64,000 nt of DNA from Marivita cryptomonadis (GTDB lineage: Bacteria; Pseudomonadota; Alphaproteobacteria; Rhodobacterales; Rhodobacteraceae): NCBI RefSeq assembly GCF_002115725.1, contig NZ_JFKD01000003.1:186001-250000 (forward strand), written 5' to 3'. Both the position numbers and the translations under genes were made by a program. Below are positions 58,770 to 64,000 of this stretch, one piece after another (positions within the stretch are counted from its first letter, which is position 1; the number at the start of each line of letters is the position of its first letter). The notes under the pieces are model-generated. The model saw only the letters and a program-made list of their open reading frames with translations. It made no database searches and was not told where the DNA came from.

Positions 58770-61727
58770 TTACTGCTCGGGCACCAGAATTTCGCGTTTA
58801 CCGACGTGATTGGCAGAGCTGACGACACCTTCTTCTTCCATCTGCTCGACCAAACGTGCGGCCTTGTTGTAGCCGATGGCCAGTTTGCGCTGGATGTAGG
58901 AGGTCGAGCATTTGCGATCGCGGATGACGATGGCGACGGCCTGATCGTAAAGCGCGTCTTCGCCATCGGTGTTGCCGCCAGTGTTGAGGCCCAGCACCGC
59001 ATCAATGTTGTCAGCCTTTTCATCATCCGGGCCTTGCACAACGCCACCGACATATTCGGGGGGGCCGAACGCCTTGAGGTGGGTGACGATTTCCTCAACC
59101 TCTTCGTCGGACACGAAGGGGCCGTGGCAGCGGATGATCTTGGAGCCACCCGCCATGTAAAGCATGTCGCCCTGCCCCAGCAGTTGTTCCGCGCCCATTT
59201 CACCAAGGATAGTGCGGCTGTCGATTTTCGACGTAACCTGAAAACTGATCCGGGTTGGGAAGTTCGCTTTGATCGTGCCGGTGATCACGTCAACCGATGG
59301 GCGCTGCGTGGCCATGATGAGGTGAATACCGGACGCACGGGCCATCTGGGCAAGACGTTGAATGCAGGCTTCGATCTCTTTGCCCGCAACCATCATCAGG
59401 TCGGCCATCTCGTCGACGATGACGACGATATAAGGCATTTTTACGGGCTGGATTTCCTCGGTCTCGAAGATCGGCTCGCCCGTGTCATCGTCAAAGCCAG
59501 TTTGGACTGTGCGTTCGAACATTTCGTTCTTCGAGAGCGCGTCAGCGACGCGGCTGTTGTAGCCGTCGATGTTGCGGACGCCCATCTTGGACATCTTGCG
59601 GTAGCGGTCTTCCATCTCGCCCACAACCCATTTCAGGGCGACAACCGCTTTTTTGGGGTCGGTCACAACGGGTGACAGCAGGTGCGGGATGCCGTCATAG
59701 ACGGAAAGTTCGAGCATCTTGGGGTCGATCATCACAAGACGCAGATCCTGCGGTGTCAGCTTGTAGAGCAGCGACAGGATCATGGTGTTGATCGCCACCG
59801 ACTTACCCGAACCCGTGGTCCCTGCGATCAGCAGGTGGGGCATTTTGGCAAGGTTGGCAACCACCGGGTCACCGCCAATGTCCTTGCCCAGCGCAAGCGG
59901 CAGCTTTTGTGTGCCGTCGCCGTAGTCGCGCGTGGACAGGATCTCGCGGAAGGACACCATCTCGCGCTTTTCGTTCGGGAGTTCGATGCCGATCACGCTG
60001 CGGCCCGGCACAGTGGAGACACGGGCAGACAGGGCTGACATGGAGCGCGCGATGTCGTCGGCGAGGCCGATCACGCGGGACGCTTTGAGGCCCGGCGCGG
60101 GTTCAAGTTCGTACATCGTGACCACGGGGCCGGGGCGGACGCTGACGATTTCGCCCTTCACGCCGTAATCGTCCAGCACCGCCTCCAGCATGCGGGCGTT
60201 TTCTTCGAGTGCTTCGTCGCTGAGGTGATGGCGTTCGATATTGGCCGGGTCCATGAGCAGGCCAAGTGGCGGCAGATCGTATTCGACCTGCTTGTCTTCG
60301 AATTGCAGTCGCGGCTGGGCTTCTTCCTGCGCGCGTTTGGAGGGCTGGAGCGGCTTGCGTTGCGGTTGTTGGACGACCTTGCGCGCTTCGGGCTGCGGCA
60401 CAGGTGCAGGCGGCACTGCCGCGTAAGCCTGAGTGTCGTCGCCGTAATCGTCCCAGTCAGTCATATCGTCAAAAATGTTTTCCGACTCATCGTCATAGGG
60501 CGAAATCTCAGGCTGCGGCTGATATGCCGCCATTTTGGGCGCGGTCACCGGCGGTTCGGCACGCAGAGAGGCTGCGGCGCGGGCGGTCACCGGGGGTTCC
60601 GGGGGCAAGCCAGCGGATGGCTTGAAGATCAGCGGATCGGGGCCACGCCCACGGCCCTTGGTCAAGGGGGCAGCCACGGCAGAAGTCATGGCAGGGTTCT
60701 GACGCACGCGGGATTTGATGGCGTCTGCGATCTTGGCGCGGACGCGGTCATCGCCGGGCAACGTTTCGGGCAATTCGCCGTGCGGGTAGGTTTCGACCAA
60801 TTCCGGTTCGGGATCGGCACGCCGCATGAGAGACGGCATTTTGGACAGGAAACCCGTTTTTTGCGGTGCCACTGGTGCCGGATAAGGATCGTCAATCAGG
60901 CTGTCTTCGGCGTAGATCGCAGGTGGTGCTTTAGGTGCGACACGGGTCACACGCGGTTCAGCTTTGACGGCCTCCTGTGCGGCGGCCCATTCGGCGGCTT
61001 CGGCCTCTTCCTGGGCACGGATGGCACGACGCTCTGCATTTTTCGCCTGCATCTGGCGTGCGGCGACCAAAGCACCGGATGCGCCTTTGCCCATCAGCGA
61101 CAGCATCGTGGCGTAAACCATGATGACGCCCACCAACAGGAACCGCGCAAGCCGCATCAGTTCAATCTTGGTGAAGCCAAGCACAAACGTGCCCATGACG
61201 ATCACAACGCCACCCAGAATCAGCATCATCAGTTTCAGCGCGAAGGTCGTTCCCAGCGGCAGGATCGTCAGGATCGATCCCATCATCATATCACCGAACA
61301 AACCGCCCAGCCCGAAACTGTGGGTCCAGGCCGTGCTTTCGGGCACACCCGCGGCATAGACAGCGGCCAAAGCCACCCAGATCGGCGCGAAGATCAGGCA
61401 GGACAGCGCCCTTTCTTCCCCCCGGTGCAGCGCGAGTCGCGCACCCCAGACCAGAAGAACCAGCGCCAGACCCCAGCTTGCCCAGCCGACAATCATGAAC
61501 AAAGGTGCTGCGACAGAGGCGCCCGCTTGGCCAAGCCAGTTCTGGACCGGCGCATCTGTGGCGGACAGCCAGCTTGGGTCTTGCGGCGAGTACGAATAGA
61601 TCATCGCGGCGGCCATTGCCCCCAACGCCATCAGCACAAAGCCACCAAGCTCTTTGCCACGCTTTTCGAGCGCAGCCTGCATGTTGCTGTCAAAGAGGGG
61701 GTCACGCCCCCGCGCCTGATATGCCAT
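58770..61727 (-). CDS. ftsK: DNA translocase FtsK
   Basis: A 985-residue division-site translocase that clears chromosome ends from the septum and activates XerCD. The N-terminal region has four TM segments (for example [20 protein letters not shown]). A long Pro/Glu-rich linker runs to about residue 480. The motor has Walker [16 protein letters not shown] near 637 and Walker [18 protein letters not shown] near 770. The C-terminal gamma domain ends [13 protein letters not shown]. It starts 12 bases after the aminotransferase stop. Confidence 0.97.
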   Translation of the reverse strand: MAYQARGRDPLFDSNMQAALEKRGKELGGFVLMALGAMAAAMIYSYSPQDPSWLSATDAPVQNWLGQAGASVAAPLFMIVGWASWGLALVLLVWGARLALHRGEERALSCLIFAPIWVALAAVYAAGVPESTAWTHSFGLGGLFGDMMMGSILTILPLGTTFALKLMMLILGGVVIVMGTFVLGFTKIELMRLARFLLVGVIMVYATMLSLMGKGASGALVAARQMQAKNAERRAIRAQEEAEAAEWAAAQEAVKAEPRVTRVAPKAPPAIYAEDSLIDDPYPAPVAPQKTGFLSKMPSLMRRADPEPELVETYPHGELPETLPGDDRVRAKIADAIKSRVRQNPAMTSAVAAPLTKGRGRGPDPLIFKPSAGLPPEPPVTARAAASLRAEPPVTAPKMAAYQPQPEISPYDDESENIFDDMTDWDDYGDDTQAYAAVPPAPVPQPEARKVVQQPQRKPLQPSKRAQEEAQPRLQFEDKQVEYDLPPLGLLMDPANIERHHLSDEALEENARMLEAVLDDYGVKGEIVSVRPGPVVTMYELEPAPGLKASRVIGLADDIARSMSALSARVSTVPGRSVIGIELPNEKREMVSFREILSTRDYGDGTQKLPLALGKDIGGDPVVANLAKMPHLLIAGTTGSGKSVAINTMILSLLYKLTPQDLRLVMIDPKMLELSVYDGIPHLLSPVVTDPKKAVVALKWVVGEMEDRYRKMSKMGVRNIDGYNSRVADALSKNEMFERTVQTGFDDDTGEPIFETEEIQPVKMPYIVVIVDEMADLMMVAGKEIEACIQRLAQMARASGIHLIMATQRPSVDVITGTIKANFPTRISFQVTSKIDSRTILGEMGAEQLLGQGDMLYMAGGSKIIRCHGPFVSDEEVEEIVTHLKAFGPPEYVGGVVQGPDDEKADNIDAVLGLNTGGNTDGEDALYDQAVAIVIRDRKCSTSYIQRKLAIGYNKAARLVEQMEEEGVVSSANHVGKREILVPEQ

Positions 61728-61738
61728 CGTTCGCCTCT

Positions 61739-62929
61739 TTATTGGTCTTCAGCGCCGTAAAGGCAGTCCCTGATCTGCGTCAGGCCGCGTTCGGTTTCTG
61801 CTTTTGGGGCCACCATGGCGACCCGAATATAGTGCTTGCCGGGATTTCCGGTCTGGGTGTCTTGCGACAGGTACGCGCCGGGCAGCACCCGGACACCAGT
61901 TTCTTTCCAGAGCTTGAGCGCTGCGGTTTCGCCGTCTTCTACCGGAAGCCAGAGGAAGAACCCCGCCTGTGGGGATCTATAGCCCGGCACATTGCCAAAG
62001 ATACGATCAGCAAGCGCGTATTTCTCAGTATAGAGCGCGCGATTTTCCTCGACATGCGTCTCGTCTGACCAGACAGCCTCGGCCACGGCCTGTAGCGGCA
62101 AGGGGAGCGGCGCGCCAGAATAGTTGCGCAATTGCTGGATGCGTTTGATCGATTCCGGACCACCGGCCACAAAGCCGGACCGCAGACCCGGCAGGTTCGA
62201 CCGTTTGGAGAGCGAGTGGAAGATCAACACGCGCTCGGGATCGGCACCCATCTCTTGGGCGACCTGAAGCGCTCCTACGGGGGGGGTGTCGCGGTAGATC
62301 TCGGAATAGCATTCGTCAGCGAGGATCTGGAAATCGTGCTTTTCCGCCAGCGTGATCAGCCGTTCCCAATAGTCGCGATCCGCCACTGTGCCCTGCGGGT
62401 TGGCGGGCGAGCAGATATAGGCCAGCGTGGTGCGGTTCAGCACGTCTTCGGGCAGACCTTCGAAATCGGGCAGATGGCCGGTCTCGTCGGTCGCGTTCAC
62501 GAAGACCGGATCAGCGGCCACGGAAATCGCCGAGATCAGGTAGACCTGATAAAACGGGTTTGGCATCAGGACAGCGGGTTTCGCGCCGTTCTTGGTCTCG
62601 GGGCACAAGGCCATCCCGACGTTATACAGCCCTTCGCGCGTGCCGTTGAGCGCCATGATCTGCGTGTCGGCATCCAGCGCGACATCGTAACGGCGCTGCA
62701 CCCAATCGCGGATTGCGGCGCGCAGTTCGGGCGTGCCTTCGTTCGGGGGATATTTGTTAAAACCGGCCATGTTCTGCGCAAGAATGTCAGAAATCCACGC
62801 CGGAAACGCGTGTTTCGGCTCTCCGATCGTCATGTGTACGACTGGCCCACCCGGTTCGTGCACGTCCAAAAGGGCGCGCAGACGCGGGAACGCATAAGCC
62901 GGAAGGTTCGAAAACCGCTCGGGAAACAT
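61739..62929 (-). CDS. Class I/II PLP-dependent aminotransferase (DapC-like)
   Basis: A 396-residue fold-type I aminotransferase. Visible features are [38 protein letters not shown] with the cofactor Asn, [13 protein letters not shown] with the PLP-binding Asp, and [19 protein letters not shown] with the Schiff-base Lys. The overall pattern resembles succinyldiaminopimelate aminotransferase (lysine pathway), but the substrate is inferred only. It is upstream of ftsK and probably in one operon. Confidence 0.9.
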   Translation of the reverse strand: MFPERFSNLPAYAFPRLRALLDVHEPGGPVVHMTIGEPKHAFPAWISDILAQNMAGFNKYPPNEGTPELRAAIRDWVQRRYDVALDADTQIMALNGTREGLYNVGMALCPETKNGAKPAVLMPNPFYQVYLISAISVAADPVFVNATDETGHLPDFEGLPEDVLNRTTLAYICSPANPQGTVADRDYWERLITLAEKHDFQILADECYSEIYRDTPPVGALQVAQEMGADPERVLIFHSLSKRSNLPGLRSGFVAGGPESIKRIQQLRNYSGAPLPLPLQAVAEAVWSDETHVEENRALYTEKYALADRIFGNVPGYRSPQAGFFLWLPVEDGETAALKLWKETGVRVLPGAYLSQDTQTGNPGKHYIRVAMVAPKAETERGLTQIRDCLYGAEDQ

Positions 62930-63051
62930 GCCAATACTGCCTCAGATTGAGGGTCGTTCGCGCCCTCTTTGGAGCCAAATTACATAGCAAGGGCCTGTGC
63001 GTCCAGAAAAAGAGCGCACAGATCAGTCGGTTGTGGCTTTCAGGCCAAATT

Positions 63052-64000
63052 TCAGGCCAGCGCCGCTTCGGCAGCGAGACCCAGCCGCAACAGCCTCCGC
63101 TCTTCGCGCGGTGCCGCCATCAAGGATACACCGCAAGACGGGACGCCGGTTGGAAGCGTGAGCACACACAGCCCCATCAGGTTGCCGATACGGGTGTTTC
63201 GCAGCGTGAGCAGGTTCTCGGTGGTAAAGAAATCGACGTCGGACAACAGGCGCGGCACGTTCGGCGGGGTGATCGGGCTGGTTGCACAGAGCACAGCGTC
63301 AAAGCGGGCGGTTGCCTCAAGATAGGCTGCGCGGAGAGCGTCGAGCTTGTGCCAGGCGGCAACGTAATCAGCACCAGAATAGTCCTTGCCGGACCGGAAG
63401 CGGGTGCGCACCGGTTCGTACATCAGCTCAGGGTTGGCTTCGATCGCGTCCTTCCATGTTCCGTAAGCTTCACACCCGAAAAGAACACCTGACAAAGCCA
63501 TTGCTTCGGCCACTTCGGGAATGGCGATCTCGACGATGTCGGCGCCTGCCTCTTTCAGGGTCTGGACAGCCTTTTCAAACGCTGTGCGCGGGGCGTCTCG
63601 GATGTCGTCGAAGGCGGTTGTGGTCAGGACGGCCAGCCGCACGCCCTTGAGCGATGTCATCTCAAGGTCGATTGGTTTGTCCCCCTTCATGGCGGCAAAA
63701 AGCAGCGCAGCATCCTCGACCGTTTTGCAAAGCGGGCCGACCGTGTCGAACTTTGCCGCAAGGGGAACCGCACCCTTGAGGCTGAGCACGCCAGAGGTGG
63801 TCTTGAGGCCGACAAGGTCGTTCCACGCCGACGGGATACGCACGGATCCACCGGTGTCCGACCCGATGCCAGCCGGTGCGAGCCCGTAGGCCACCGATGC
63901 AGCCGCACCGGACGAGGACCCGCCGGGTGCTGCGTCGGGGTCGTGGATGTTGGGTGGTGTCGCCGTCTTGGGGTTCACCCCCAGCCCCGAAAAGGCCAGT
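63052..64000 (-). CDS. Amidase signature family protein (partial)
   Basis: The gene continues beyond the right edge; about 315 C-terminal residues are visible. The amidase signature runs GGSSSGAAASVAYGLAPAGI then GSDTGGSVRIPSAW with the Ser-cisSer-Lys triad Ser positions, and the preceding segment FSGLGVNPKTATPPN continues in frame to the edge. The catalytic Lys lies off the window. The family hydrolyses amides of varied size; the substrate is not known. It is 120 bases upstream of the aminotransferase gene on the same strand. Confidence 0.92.
   Translation of the reverse strand, partial: LAFSGLGVNPKTATPPNIHDPDAAPGGSSSGAAASVAYGLAPAGIGSDTGGSVRIPSAWNDLVGLKTTSGVLSLKGAVPLAAKFDTVGPLCKTVEDAALLFAAMKGDKPIDLEMTSLKGVRLAVLTTTAFDDIRDAPRTAFEKAVQTLKEAGADIVEIAIPEVAEAMALSGVLFGCEAYGTWKDAIEANPELMYEPVRTRFRSGKDYSGADYVAAWHKLDALRAAYLEATARFDAVLCATSPITPPNVPRLLSDVDFFTTENLLTLRNTRIGNLMGLCVLTLPTGVPSCGVSLMAAPREERRLLRLGLAAEAALA

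Noticed and set aside
60225-61760. A 511-codon plus-strand frame
   Set aside because: Antisense shadow of ftsK; composition is His/Gln/Arg-rich as expected of a reverse frame.

Overview
The window looks like a chromosomal segment of an aerobic, high-GC alphaproteobacterium of the Rhodobacteraceae (Roseobacter group). The evidence is gene content and protein style: a cbb3 oxidase locus with ccoGHIS, the PetP/PetR regulator pair, a manganese-dependent pyrophosphatase, a TIGR02300-type protein, ClpS and HspQ, and a complete Mrp antiporter operon. I see no rRNA, transposase, integrase, phage module, CRISPR array or toxin-antitoxin pair. It reads as mostly core genome with a few accessory or odd genes.

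Layout. 1-5300: RNA modification (a partial RluB-type pseudouridine synthase, tadA, rluE), an SRPBCC protein, hemF, a degenerate SDR, an RsmC-type methyltransferase and clpS. 5380-7840: a HAD phosphatase and a D,D-carboxypeptidase with a SPOR tail. 7848-17970: the cbb3 oxidase locus, ccoNOQP and ccoGHIS on the minus strand, each with its own FNR-type box. A LysR gene and a 46-residue gene lie between the two operons, and a usp gene is divergent from ccoN. 17979-22722: a GntR regulator, a YgjP-type metalloprotease, a TIGR02300 protein, tRNA-Ala(GGC), an orphan asparagine-synthetase-like ligase and an OxyR-like regulator. 22820-29459: a UspE-like gene translationally coupled to mrpABCDEFG. 29513-34398: HU, AMP nucleosidase, a VOC protein, a class II aldolase, a YeeZ-like epimerase and ExoD. 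34395-39651: dxs, ispA, xseB, an HDAC-like deacetylase, petR and petP. 39813-46415: ilvE and a polyamine-type ABC importer that also encodes a DUF1330 protein. 46925-49184: a KpsT/KpsE capsule-export pair. 49332-54661: ppaC, DUF1294, a HAD-IIA protein, a MaoC hydratase, ribF, a YcgN-type protein and a threonine aldolase. 54730-64000: hspQ, a lytic-transglycosylase-like lipoprotein, a rearranged flavin amine oxidase, a membrane-anchored unknown, lolA, ftsK, an aminotransferase and a partial amidase.

How the parts work together. The 7.8-18 kb region builds and probably oxygen-regulates a high-affinity cbb3 terminal oxidase: CcoG, CcoH, CcoI and CcoS mature it, and an FNR-type box sits midway between ccoN and usp. 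The 22.8-29.5 kb operon couples a stress protein to Na+/H+ antiport. The dxs-ispA-xseB-HDAC run is a tight minus-strand set for isoprenoid precursor supply.

Most notable observation. The flavin amine oxidase at 55965-57179 has its domains in circularly permuted order: the C-terminal FAD-binding segment of the family comes directly after a Tat-like signal and before the N-terminal Rossmann motif. The ORF then stops where the missing C-terminal part would normally begin. Other unusual items are an OxyR-like protein without redox cysteines but with an OxyR-type half-operator at its promoter, an SDR without its catalytic Tyr and Lys, an ABC permease with a roughly 260-residue periplasmic insertion, and several long intergenic palindromes.
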